From CAYWPG01 sp964460035 (GTDB lineage: Bacteria; Pseudomonadota; Gammaproteobacteria; Nitrococcales; AK92): a stretch of DNA of 64,000 nucleotides. A program made the position numbers and the translations under genes. The notes beneath the pieces are model-generated. The model did no database searches, was not told the DNA's origin, and was given only the letters and a program-made list of their open reading frames with translations. Shown one piece after another: positions 52,296-60,273 of the stretch (positions within the stretch are counted from its first letter, which is position 1; each line of letters begins with the position of its first letter). The stretch lies in assembly GCA_964460035.1 (NCBI GenBank), contig CAYWPG010000008.1:1-64000 (forward strand). The letters run 5' to 3'.

Positions 52296-53144
52296 CTAGC
52301 GGCGTTCCAGGATCAGCTCCAGGACGAACTTGCTGCCGAAAAAGGCGAGCATTAAGACGACGAAGCCGCCAAGGGTCCAGCGGATCGCGGTTTGCCCGCG
52401 CCAGCCGAAACGCCAGCGGCCGATCAGCAAGGTGGCGAACACGGCCCAGGCGATCAGCGACAGCAGCGTCTTGTGAACCAAATGCTGAGCGAACATGTCT
52501 TCCAGAAAGACGAAGCCGGTAACCAGCGCTACGGTCAAGCCCAGGAAACCGAGGCGGAGCATCTGAAAGAGCAGATGCTCCATAGTCTGTAGCGGCGGCA
52601 GCAGCCGTACGAATCCGCCCGGGTGGCGGTGACGCAGGCGGTACTCTTGCAGGGCGAGCAGCAGCGCCTGCAAGGCGGCGATGGCGAGTATGCTGTAGGC
52701 CACTACGGAGCTGACCACATGCGTAGCGAGGCCCGGCGGTACCTGCACTGCAGCAGGGCGTGCAAAGGCAAGATCGAATAGCAGCACTATGCCGGCCAGG
52801 GGCAGCACCCCTATGCCGAGGTTCTCGACCGGGCGATGGAGGGCCGTTAGCAGTACCAGCACTACCATCAGCCAAGCGATGATGGACGCAACGCCGAAGA
52901 ACCCCAGGTTAATGCCGGGCACCGACAGGGCGTTGTAGACAAGCAGGCCGAGGTGGAACGCCGCGCCGGTGGCGCCTAGCCACAGGCTGACAACGCGGCC
53001 CGGAGCGGCCTCCGGCCCCTGCAACAGGCGGCGCAGAAGGCCGGCTGCGCCGGCGGCGTAAAATATGAAGGCGATGACGGAGAGAAAGATCTTCACGTTC
53101 GATTTGAACAGCGGCTCGCGCCAGTTCGCTGGATAATGGCACAT
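52296..53144 (-). CDS. ypjD: YpjD-type CcsA-family membrane protein
   Basis: 282-residue inner-membrane protein with about eight hydrophobic segments, related to the CcsA/ResC cytochrome c assembly family but of the short YpjD type whose precise role is unclear. Conserved features include THVVSSVVAYSILAIAALQA, with a His that may contact haem, and FLEDMFAQHLVHKTLLSLIAW. The start is uncertain: ATG 53144, or a GTG at 53096 that begins close to the first helix. It is divergent from ffh, as in E. coli. Confidence 0.88.
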   Translation of the reverse strand: MCHYPANWREPLFKSNVKIFLSVIAFIFYAAGAAGLLRRLLQGPEAAPGRVVSLWLGATGAAFHLGLLVYNALSVPGINLGFFGVASIIAWLMVVLVLLTALHRPVENLGIGVLPLAGIVLLFDLAFARPAAVQVPPGLATHVVSSVVAYSILAIAALQALLLALQEYRLRHRHPGGFVRLLPPLQTMEHLLFQMLRLGFLGLTVALVTGFVFLEDMFAQHLVHKTLLSLIAWAVFATLLIGRWRFGWRGQTAIRWTLGGFVVLMLAFFGSKFVLELILERR

Positions 53145-53227
53145 AACTGGCGCGGGGCGCTACTTTCGCTGCCGCGTGCCGGCGCGGCGTTTTGTGCGTG
53201 CGGCAGTATGGGGCGTGGCAAAGCGGT

Positions 53228-53233
53228 TATAAT
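53228..53233 (+). promoter_or_regulatory. Candidate -10 element for ffh
   Basis: TATAAT at 53228-53233, 72 bp before the ffh ATG, in the divergent ypjD/ffh region. No good -35 lies at 16-18 bp. The surrounding GTTATAATG matches the one before leuC. Confidence 0.5.
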
Positions 53234-53304
53234 GTGGGGCTACACTAGGGACGCTGGGGCGCCAAGACACAGCGCGGCAGCGGCCGACAGGGACACTATC
53301 CACT

Positions 53305-54666
53305 ATGTTCGACAACCTCAGCGATAGACTCGACAGCATTGTCCGGCGCGTACGCGGACAAGGGCGGCTTACGGAAGAAAACATCAGCGATACGCTGCGC
53401 GAGGTGCGCATGGCGTTGCTGGAGGCGGATGTCGCTCTACCGGTGGTGCGCGAGTTCGTCAAGGACGTCAAGGAGCGCGCGCTGGGCGAGGAGGTCGCCA
53501 AGAGCCTCAGCCCCGGGCAGGCGTTCATCAAGATCGTTCATAGCGAGCTGGTGCGCATCATGGGCGAAGCCAATGATGCGCTCAATCTCAGCGCCCGCCC
53601 GCCGGTGGTTGTCATGGTGGCGGGGCTGCAGGGCGCGGGCAAGACCACCAGCGTTGCTAAACTGGCGCGCTGGCTCAAGGAGCGCCAGGATAAGAAGGTG
53701 CTTGTGGTCAGCTGCGACGTTTATCGTCCGGCAGCCATCGACCAGTTGAAGACCCTGGCTGCCGATGTAGGGGTAGAGTTCTTCCCCAGCACGGTCAACG
53801 ACGATCCCGTACAGATAGCGCAAAGCGCGCTCGATCACGCACGCAAGCATTTCTTCGATGTGCTGCTGGTGGACACCGCCGGCCGCATGCACGTGGACGA
53901 GTCGATGATGACCGAGGTGAAGCGGCTGCACGCCGCCATCGATCCGGTCGAGACTCTGTTCGTGGTCGACAGCATGACGGGCCAGGATGCGGCGAATACC
54001 GCGCGTGCGTTCAACGACGCGCTGCCGTTGACCGGCGTCATTCTTACCAAGACGGACGGCGACGCCCGCGGCGGCGCCGCACTGTCAATCCGCCATATCA
54101 CGGGCAAGCCCATCAAGTTCCTCGGCGTGGGCGAGAAGACAACGGCGTTGGAGCCGTTTCACCCTGATCGGCTCGCCTCCCGCATTCTGGGCATGGGCGA
54201 TGTGCTGAGCCTGGTCGAGGACGTCGAGCGCAACATCGACAAGGCCAAGGCCGAAAAGCTTGCCAGTAAGCTGAAAAAAGGCGAGGGCTTCGACCTGGAG
54301 GACTTCCGTGATCAGCTGTTGCAGATCACCAAGATGGGCGGATTGGCCAGCCTGATCGACAAGCTGCCGGGCATGGGGCAGATGCCGGCGCAGGTGAAGA
54401 ACCAAATCAGCGACAAGGATGTGCGGCGTCAGGTGGCTATCGTCGATTCCATGACTCCGCTCGAGCGGCGCAAGCCGGACATCATCGGCGGCTCTCGCAA
54501 GCGGCGCATCGCCGCCGGTGCCGGTGTGCAGGTGCAGGACGTCAACCGTCTGCTGAAGCAGTTCAAGCAAATGCAGAAAATGATGAAGCAGCTCAAGAAA
54601 GGCGGGCTGCGCAAGATGATGCGTCAGTTCGGCGGTGGAATGCCGCCTGGCTTCGGCGGGCTGTGA
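53305..54666 (+). CDS. ffh: Signal recognition particle protein Ffh
   Basis: Protein part of the SRP; binds 4.5S RNA and signal sequences and targets membrane proteins to FtsY. The 453-residue product has the N-domain helical bundle, the G domain with P-loop GLQGAGKT (107-114), DTAGR, TKTDGDARGG, and the methionine-rich M domain (about 300-453, with MKQLKKGGLRKMM and a Met/Gly-rich tail). Start of the ffh-rpsP-rimM-trmD-rplS region, as in E. coli. Confidence 0.98.
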   Translation: MFDNLSDRLDSIVRRVRGQGRLTEENISDTLREVRMALLEADVALPVVREFVKDVKERALGEEVAKSLSPGQAFIKIVHSELVRIMGEANDALNLSARPPVVVMVAGLQGAGKTTSVAKLARWLKERQDKKVLVVSCDVYRPAAIDQLKTLAADVGVEFFPSTVNDDPVQIAQSALDHARKHFFDVLLVDTAGRMHVDESMMTEVKRLHAAIDPVETLFVVDSMTGQDAANTARAFNDALPLTGVILTKTDGDARGGAALSIRHITGKPIKFLGVGEKTTALEPFHPDRLASRILGMGDVLSLVEDVERNIDKAKAEKLASKLKKGEGFDLEDFRDQLLQITKMGGLASLIDKLPGMGQMPAQVKNQISDKDVRRQVAIVDSMTPLERRKPDIIGGSRKRRIAAGAGVQVQDVNRLLKQFKQMQKMMKQLKKGGLRKMMRQFGGGMPPGFGGL

Positions 54667-54707
54667 GACTTCTTCAAAAAAGAGGTCCAAGGAGGCGTTC
54701 TGGAGCC

Positions 54708-54735
54708 TTCACATTCCCCGAAAAACCAGTACAAT
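54708..54735 (+). promoter_or_regulatory. Promoter of the rpsP operon
   Basis: -35 TTCACA (54708-54713, one mismatch), 16-bp spacer, -10 TACAAT (54730-54735). The ATG of rpsP is 98 bp downstream of the -10, giving a leader of about 90 nt. It lies right after the ffh stop, so ffh and rpsP need not be one transcript. Confidence 0.65.
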
Positions 54736-54832
54736 GCGCGATTCACGCGGGCGTGTGCCTATGCGGCGACCGTTGCGGTCCCCATCTGGCTACCGCTGGC
54801 ACCAGAGATTTTTAACAGGATATGCGAACGCA

Positions 54833-55102
54833 ATGGTAACGATTCGTCTTGCACGCGGCGGAGCTAAGAAGCGGCCGTTCTACCAGATTGTGGTAACGAA
54901 CAGCCGTAACGCGCGCGATGGCCGGTTCATCGAGCGTGTCGGTTTCTTCAACCCGATCGCTAGCGGTAAGGAAATTCCGCTGCAGATCGACCTGGAGCGC
55001 GTGAAGTACTGGATCGAGCGCGGCGCACAGCCCTCCGAGCGGGTGGCTCAGTTGATCAAACAGGCCTCCAAGGGCGCTGCCGGCTCTGACGCAGCGGCCT
55101 GA
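54833..55102 (+). CDS. rpsP: Ribosomal protein bS16
   Basis: Small-subunit protein S16. 89 residues with the conserved MVTIRLARGGAKKRPFYQIV start and the FIERVGFFNP segment. The upstream in-frame extension from 54635 has no family resemblance, so the start at 54833 is firm. rimM follows after 23 nt in the conserved ribosome-maturation operon. Confidence 0.98.
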   Translation: MVTIRLARGGAKKRPFYQIVVTNSRNARDGRFIERVGFFNPIASGKEIPLQIDLERVKYWIERGAQPSERVAQLIKQASKGAAGSDAAA

Positions 55103-55125
55103 GGACAGTTGCGGCTTCGATCGCA

Positions 55126-55635
55126 GTGGCGACAGAACGCTTGCTGACGGTCGGCCGCATCTCCGGCGTGTACGGAGTGCGCGGCTGGGTGCGAGTGTAT
55201 TCTCACACCGACCCACGCGAAGGCATTCTTCAGTATCGCGGCTGGCACCTGCACATCGGCGGGCAGTGGAAGCCCTTCGATATGGTCGAAGGGCGCGTGC
55301 ACGGTAAAGGCATCGTTGTGCGCTTTGCGCAGATCGACGACCGCGATCGGGCCCGAGAACTGATCGGCGCCGATGTGGCTGTGCCGCGCAGCGAGCTGCC
55401 GCCGACCGCTCCGGGCGAGTATTACTGGGCGGACCTAGAAGGTTTGCGAGTGCGGACCGAGCAGGGCGCGGAACTCGGTCATGTCGACTATCTGTTCGAA
55501 ACCGGCGCTAACGACGTGATAGTCGTGCGCGGACCGGATCGCGAACGGTTGATCCCATTCGTGCTCGAGCAGGTGGTCAAGTCGGTCGATCTGGACGGCG
55601 GCACGATGATCGTCGATTGGGATCCTGACTTCTAG
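55126..55635 (+). CDS. rimM: 16S rRNA processing protein RimM
   Basis: Assembly factor for the 30S head that binds uS19. The 169-residue product has the N-terminal RimM barrel (VGRISGVYGVRGWVRVYSHTD) and the C-terminal PRC-like barrel (EYYWADLEGLRV). It starts at GTG 55126. Second gene of rpsP-rimM-trmD-rplS. Confidence 0.97.
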   Translation: MATERLLTVGRISGVYGVRGWVRVYSHTDPREGILQYRGWHLHIGGQWKPFDMVEGRVHGKGIVVRFAQIDDRDRARELIGADVAVPRSELPPTAPGEYYWADLEGLRVRTEQGAELGHVDYLFETGANDVIVVRGPDRERLIPFVLEQVVKSVDLDGGTMIVDWDPDF

Positions 55636-55656
55636 CCGCCCACGGCGAGGCCGCCT

Positions 55657-56409
55657 ATGTTGCGGATCGATGTCGTTACGCTGATGCCCGAGCTGGTAAC
55701 GGCGGTAGCGACACATGGAATAACAGGCCGCGCCTGCGAGCGCGGTATTGTGCGTCTGGCGTGTTGGAATCCGCGCGACTATACGCACGACCGGCACCGT
55801 ACCGTGGATGATCGCCCCTACGGCGGCGGCCCCGGCATGGTAATGAAGGTCGCGCCTTTGCGAGCCGCGATCGCGGCCGCAAGAGCGGCCGATCCGGCGC
55901 CCGTGCGGGTGGCATATTTGAGCCCCCAGGGGCGGCGCCTGGATCAGGATGCGGTGCGCGAACTGGCCGCGCGAAAGCGGCTGGTGCTGGTGTGCGGACG
56001 TTACGAAGGGATTGATGAGCGCCTGCTCAAGACCGACATCGACGAAGAGTGGTCTATCGGCGATTACGTCCTCAGCGGGGGCGAGCTGGCGGCGATGGTA
56101 ATCATCGACGCCGTTACCCGGTTATTGCCGGGGGCATTGGGACATGCGGGTTCAGCAGCACAGGACTCCTTTATGGAGGGGTTGCTGGATTACCCGCACT
56201 ATACACGCCCGGAGGTCATCGACGGCCTGCCGGTGCCTGAGGTGCTGCTTAGCGGCAACCATCAGGAAATCGAGCGCTGGCGGCGTAAGCAGGCGCTCGG
56301 CAGAACGTGGTTAAGGCGGCCGGAGCTTCTGGAACGGCTGAATTTGGATGACGAGAGCCGGCGGTTATTGAACGAGTTCATCGCTGAATACCGGTCGGGA
56401 AACCCGTAG
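55657..56409 (+). CDS. trmD: tRNA (guanine-37-N1)-methyltransferase
   Basis: SPOUT-family methylase that makes m1G37 and prevents +1 frameshifting. The 250-residue dimeric enzyme shows RIDVVTLMPEL, the trefoil-knot segment LVCGRYEGIDERLL, and the catalytic-site EEWSIGDYVLSGGELAAM. Third gene of the operon, 21 nt after rimM. Confidence 0.98.
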   Translation: MLRIDVVTLMPELVTAVATHGITGRACERGIVRLACWNPRDYTHDRHRTVDDRPYGGGPGMVMKVAPLRAAIAAARAADPAPVRVAYLSPQGRRLDQDAVRELAARKRLVLVCGRYEGIDERLLKTDIDEEWSIGDYVLSGGELAAMVIIDAVTRLLPGALGHAGSAAQDSFMEGLLDYPHYTRPEVIDGLPVPEVLLSGNHQEIERWRRKQALGRTWLRRPELLERLNLDDESRRLLNEFIAEYRSGNP

Positions 56410-56426
56410 CGGTAGGGGAAAGTGCC

Positions 56427-56780
56427 ATGAGTAACATCATCGAACAGCTTGAAAAAGAACAGATGGAGGCCGTCAAGCGGGAAGTGCCCGAATTCGGCGC
56501 CGGCGACACCGTGGTCGTGCAGGTCTGGGTGAAGGAAGGTAACCGCAGCCGCTTGCAGGCGTTCGAGGGTGTGGTGATTGCCAAGCGTAACCGCGGCCTG
56601 AACTCCTCGTTCACCGTGCGCAAGGTTTCTCATGGCGAGGGTGTGGAGCGCGCGTTCCAGACCTACAGCCCGCTGATCGAGAGCATCGAAGTCAAGCGCC
56701 GTGGCGACGTGCGTCGCGCCAAGCTGTACTATCTGCGCGATCGTCGCGGCAAGGCCGCTCGCATCAAAGAGAAGGTATAA
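56427..56780 (+). CDS. rplS: Ribosomal protein bL19
   Basis: Large-subunit protein L19 at the 30S-50S interface. 117 residues with GDTVVVQVWVKEGNRSRLQ and the end RRGKAARIKEKV. Last gene of the operon, 17 nt after trmD and followed by two hairpins. Confidence 0.98.
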   Translation: MSNIIEQLEKEQMEAVKREVPEFGAGDTVVVQVWVKEGNRSRLQAFEGVVIAKRNRGLNSSFTVRKVSHGEGVERAFQTYSPLIESIEVKRRGDVRRAKLYYLRDRRGKAARIKEKV

Positions 56781-56786
56781 CCCCTG

Positions 56787-56805
56787 CGGCCGGCAGGTCC
56801 GGCCG
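56787..56805 (+). terminator. First hairpin after rplS
   Basis: CGGCCGG (56787-56793) with CCGGCCG (56799-56805), 5-nt loop, starting 7 nt after the rplS stop. No T-tract follows. Confidence 0.4.
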
Positions 56806-56825
56806 TTGGTGCTACCTATACTGCG

Positions 56826-56872
56826 GCGAAGGAGCCGGTGCCGGTTCGTCGGAACGGCATCGGCCCCTTCGC
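56826..56872 (+). terminator. Long hairpin after rplS
   Basis: A long, nearly continuous stem of about 20 bp: GCGAAGG (56826-56832) with CCTTCGC (56866-56872), then GCCGGTGCC with GGCATCGGC through one G-U pair, then TTC with GAAC around a GTCG loop. No T-tract follows. Probably the main 3' end of the rpsP-rplS message. Its inner 9-bp arms are the same as those of the leuD-leuB hairpin. Confidence 0.6.
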
Positions 56873-57211
56873 TGCTGGTTTCGTGTCCTGTGTGCTTCGC
56901 GCGCCACTAATCGTACCCGTGGTTCCGATCGGCCGGGCCCTGGCGCCGATGCCAGCCATTTACGCTAGCTGCGTGAACGCGAAGTCCCGTCCTGCCTGTT
57001 CGTAATAGCTAAATCCCCTGCATACGAAGTCATTCGTCAGGACGGCGCGGGCGCCTGCGTGGATCAAAAGAGCAGTGCGCAGTTCGCATATCGTCGGGTC
57101 AGCGAGGTGGAGGACGGGGCCTGCAGGGTACGTATCCTGTATCATGGCGGCAGTTCCCCAAACTGTGAGTCGAACCGCTGCCCTTCGGTCGTAGCGACAT
57201 CAGACCGGATT
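56873..57211. other. Non-coding region upstream of recQ
   Basis: About 340 bases without a recognised gene. A 61-codon leftward frame at 56960-57145 has a fairly protein-like composition, but I know no family for it. CTGGC and GCCAG at about 56939-56956 form a short palindrome. The recQ promoter was not identified. Confidence 0.4.
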
Positions 57212-59059
57212 ATGCCCAGTCGAGCCACTCCCAGCGCCCATCCCGACAAACTTGCGCAAGCCCGTCAGGTGTTGCGCGAAATTTTCGGCTACGATGACTT
57301 CCGTGGCCAACAAGCGGCGGTTATAGCGCACCTGATAGAGGGTGGCGATGCGCTGGTGTTGATGCCCACCGGAGGCGGCAAGTCGCTGTGCTATCAGATT
57401 CCCGCCCTAATCAGGCCCGGAGTGGGGGTGGTGATCTCGCCCCTGATCGCGCTCATGCAGGACCAGGTGGGTGCCTTGTTGCAATCGGGCGTGCGCGCGG
57501 CTTATCTGAACTCCACGCAATCTCCCGAGCAGGCGCGTGCGGTAGAGCAGCAGCTGCTGGCCGGCGAGCTGGATCTGCTGTATCTTGCGCCGGAGCGCCT
57601 GTCCAACGCTCGCCTGCAAGGCTTGCTGGCGAGCACCAGGCTTGCGCTGTTCGCAATCGACGAGGCGCACTGCGTCTCCCAGTGGGGTCATGACTTCCGC
57701 CCCGAGTACTTGCAGTTGTCCATGCTGCACGAGCGCTTTCCCGATGTGCCCCGGGTGGCGCTTACGGCCACAGCCGACGAGCGCACGCGCGAGGAGATTG
57801 TCGCCAGGCTAGGCCTTGCCGAGGCCGCACGCTTCGTGAGTGGCTTCGATAGGCCGAACATCCGCTACCGCATCACTCAGAAGCAGAACGCGCGCGAACA
57901 GCTGCTGGCCTTTCTGGAGGCCGAGCATAAGGGCGACGCGGGGGTGGTCTACTGTCTCTCGCGCAAGAAGGTGGAAGACACCGCCGAGTGGCTGCAGCAG
58001 AAGGGTTGGCCGGCCTTGCCTTATCACGCCGGGCTGCCAGCCAAGCTGCGCGAGCATCATCAAAATCGTTTCCTGCGCGAGGAAGGGGTGGTCATGGTGG
58101 CCACCATCGCCTTCGGTATGGGCATCGACAAGCCCAACGTGCGGTTCGTCGCGCATTTGGATCTGCCCAAGAGCCTGGAAGCCTATTACCAGGAGACGGG
58201 GCGTGCAGGGCGTGACGGCCTGCCTGCCAATGCCTGGCTTGCCTATGGTCTGCAGGATGTGATCACGCTCAGGCAGATGCTGGAGAGTTCGGAGGCCGAG
58301 GAGTCGTATAAGCGGGTCGAGCGCCACAAGCTGGAAGCCATGCTGGGCTTTTGCGAGCTTACCACCTGCCGGCGCCAGGCGCTGTTGCGCTACTTTGGCG
58401 AGGAGCTCGCGGAGCCCTGCGGCAACTGCGACACCTGCCTGGAGCCGGTGCCGACCTGGGATGCCACGGAGGCGGCGCGCAAGGCTATGTCCTGCGTATA
58501 CCGCACCGGGCAGCGTTTCGGCGTCAATCACCTGATCGACGTGTTGCTGGGCAAGGAAAACGAGAAAGTACTGGCCGCGGGGCATGAAAAGCTTGGCGTT
58601 TTCGGGATAGGCCGGGAGTTGGACGCGACACAATGGCGTTCGGTGTTTCGCCAACTGGTGGCCAGGGGGTTGCTGAGCGTCGATGTGAGCGCTTATGGCA
58701 GCTTGCGGCTTACGGAGGAATGCCGGCCGATATTGCGCGGGGAAGCGAAACTGGAGCTGCGTCAGGATCCAAGGCGTGTGAACACGCGGCTGAGCAAACG
58801 CCAGCTGCTGGAGCGCTTTGCCGATAGCGATTCCGAGCGACTGTGGATGACGCTGCGCAACCTGCGGCGACGCTTAGCGGAAGAGCAGGGCGTGCCGCCA
58901 TACGTGATTTTCCATGATGCGACCCTGATGGCCATGGTGGAGGCGCGGCCGCACACGCTGGCTCAAATGGCGGAACTGCCCGGCATAGGTGCTCGCAAGC
59001 TCGAACTTTACGGCGGTGAGTTTCTCGCGGCGATCGCCGAGCACGAATACACGGAGTGA
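57212..59059 (+). CDS. recQ: ATP-dependent DNA helicase RecQ
   Basis: 3'-5' helicase of the RecF pathway, with roles in recombination and fork repair. The 615-residue product has Walker A MPTGGGKS (K57), the DEAH box at 150-153 followed by CVSQWGHDFRPEY, helicase motif VI QETGRAGRDG, the zinc-binding RQC cysteines in CRRQALLRYFGE and PCGNCDTC, and a C-terminal HRDC domain (about 540-615, ELPGIGARKLELYG). Start 57212 gives the family length; 57059 would add 51 unlikely residues. Convergent with darP. Confidence 0.96.
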   Translation: MPSRATPSAHPDKLAQARQVLREIFGYDDFRGQQAAVIAHLIEGGDALVLMPTGGGKSLCYQIPALIRPGVGVVISPLIALMQDQVGALLQSGVRAAYLNSTQSPEQARAVEQQLLAGELDLLYLAPERLSNARLQGLLASTRLALFAIDEAHCVSQWGHDFRPEYLQLSMLHERFPDVPRVALTATADERTREEIVARLGLAEAARFVSGFDRPNIRYRITQKQNAREQLLAFLEAEHKGDAGVVYCLSRKKVEDTAEWLQQKGWPALPYHAGLPAKLREHHQNRFLREEGVVMVATIAFGMGIDKPNVRFVAHLDLPKSLEAYYQETGRAGRDGLPANAWLAYGLQDVITLRQMLESSEAEESYKRVERHKLEAMLGFCELTTCRRQALLRYFGEELAEPCGNCDTCLEPVPTWDATEAARKAMSCVYRTGQRFGVNHLIDVLLGKENEKVLAAGHEKLGVFGIGRELDATQWRSVFRQLVARGLLSVDVSAYGSLRLTEECRPILRGEAKLELRQDPRRVNTRLSKRQLLERFADSDSERLWMTLRNLRRRLAEEQGVPPYVIFHDATLMAMVEARPHTLAQMAELPGIGARKLELYGGEFLAAIAEHEYTE

Positions 59060-59108
59060 ATGCCGCTTTGACAGCAGCGTGCGCAGGGGCGAAGGGAGCG
59101 GGCGAGCG

Positions 59109-59645
59109 CTATTGCTCCCCGGCGATGGACTCGCGTACCAGCCTGAACAGCTCCCTTGAAGCTCTAGGCGGGCGGCCTCGCTCTTGCTCCTGACGAGCGC
59201 TACGAATCAGCTGCCGGAGTCGTTGCAGGTCGGTACCGGGGTATTCGGCGGCAAAATCCGTCACTGCCTGGTCGCCTTCGGCGAGAAGGCGCTCCCGCCA
59301 GCGCTCGGCCAAGTGCTGTTCGGCCACGGCCGCCGCCGAACGGTTGTGAATTCGATCCAGCGCCTCGCGAATAGGGTCGGGATCTACCCGCCGCATGAGC
59401 TTGCCGATCAGCTGCAGCTGCCGGCGCCGTCCTCCCTTGGCCGTGATGCGCTGGGCCAATCGTACAGCTTCGGCCAGCTCCTCGGATAAGGGTACCTCCG
59501 CCAGCTGTGCGGGTCGCAGCTCGACCAGCTCTTCGCCCAGAGCCTGCAGAGCTTCGGCCTCCCGCTTTAGCTGAGTGCGGCTTGGCGGGAGGCCGCGGTC
59601 CGATTCGTCGTAGTCGTGGAATTCGGCCAAGGTGGGTTCTCTCAA
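59109..59645 (-). CDS. darP: Ribosome-associated protein DarP (YjgA)
   Basis: 178-residue acidic/basic helical protein of the DUF615 family, which in E. coli is associated with 50S subunit assembly. Core matches the family: SRTQLKREAEALQALGEEL, RITAKGGRRRQLQLIGKLMR and a C-terminal RQLIRSARQEQERG. The start is a TTG at 59645, which overlaps the hxlR stop by 4 nt. A longer N-terminus like that of E. coli is not available in frame, so it is short there. Translation is probably coupled to hxlR. Confidence 0.9.
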   Translation of the reverse strand: MREPTLAEFHDYDESDRGLPPSRTQLKREAEALQALGEELVELRPAQLAEVPLSEELAEAVRLAQRITAKGGRRRQLQLIGKLMRRVDPDPIREALDRIHNRSAAAVAEQHLAERWRERLLAEGDQAVTDFAAEYPGTDLQRLRQLIRSARQEQERGRPPRASRELFRLVRESIAGEQ

Positions 59646-60130
59646 GGCTCGGTGCCGGTCGCGCTGCCGCCGGCTGCGGCAGCCGTACTGTCACGTACCG
59701 CAATCACATCGCGCACCGTCAGCGGATGCCCGTCGGCATCGTAAACCCGTACTGGCGCTACCGGGCGGCCGGTGCGGCGGTCGAGGATGATAAGTGGCCG
59801 CTGCTCAGGCGGTGCAGGGGTCCAGCGCTCGCCCCATTGCCTGAGCGCCTCCAGCGCTGTGAATAGATCGCGCCCCTTGTCGGTTAGACGGTATTCGTAG
59901 CGGCAGCCGCGCTTGCCCACATTAATCTTGCAAAGCACGCCGTGCTGGACCAGTCGTCTGAGGCGGTCGCAAAGAATATTGCGGGCGATGCCCAGCTCTT
60001 GCTGAAAATCGACGAAGCGGCGAGTGCCTTGCATGGCTTGCAGCACCACGCGCAGCGACCACCAGTCGCCTACCTCGTCCAGGGCGCGGGCGACCGCGCA
60101 GGAAGTGTTATCGAAGCGTTTGCGGGCCAT
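59642..60130 (-). CDS. HxlR-family transcriptional regulator
   Basis: 162-residue winged-helix regulator, MarR-related. The HxlR domain covers about 8-100: DVVGDWWSLRVVL-like core (EVGDWWSLRVVL), RNILCDRLRRLVQHGVL recognition part and YRLTDKGRDL wing. Cys11 lies at the position of the redox-sensing cysteine of several HxlR proteins (YodB, HypR), so it could sense quinones or electrophiles; inferred only. A tail of about 55 residues follows. Divergent from an OYE-type reductase, the likely target, and overlapping darP by 4 nt. Confidence 0.9.
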   Translation of the reverse strand: MARKRFDNTSCAVARALDEVGDWWSLRVVLQAMQGTRRFVDFQQELGIARNILCDRLRRLVQHGVLCKINVGKRGCRYEYRLTDKGRDLFTALEALRQWGERWTPAPPEQRPLIILDRRTGRPVAPVRVYDADGHPLTVRDVIAVRDSTAAAAGGSATGTEP

Positions 60131-60234
60131 GACAACAGTTTAGCCCGCTGAGCGGGAAGAGGCGAATGATGGCTGCGGGATGTCGTGCGTGCAGAGCCGC
60201 TTAAGGGGCTTGCCAGCGAGGTTAGTGCGGCATA

Positions 60235-60262
60235 AGGTTGCGTAACAAAACTAACTGTAACA
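60235..60262. promoter_or_regulatory. Candidate HxlR operator
   Basis: In the 143-bp divergent region the sequence just before the reductase ATG holds GTTGCGTAAC, an imperfect palindrome, and then repeats of TAAC (CTAACTGTAAC). The half-site AACTGT recurs inverted at 60135-60140, next to the hxlR start codon. Typical layout for autoregulation, but not proven. Confidence 0.35.
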
Positions 60263-60273
60263 CGGAAAACAAC

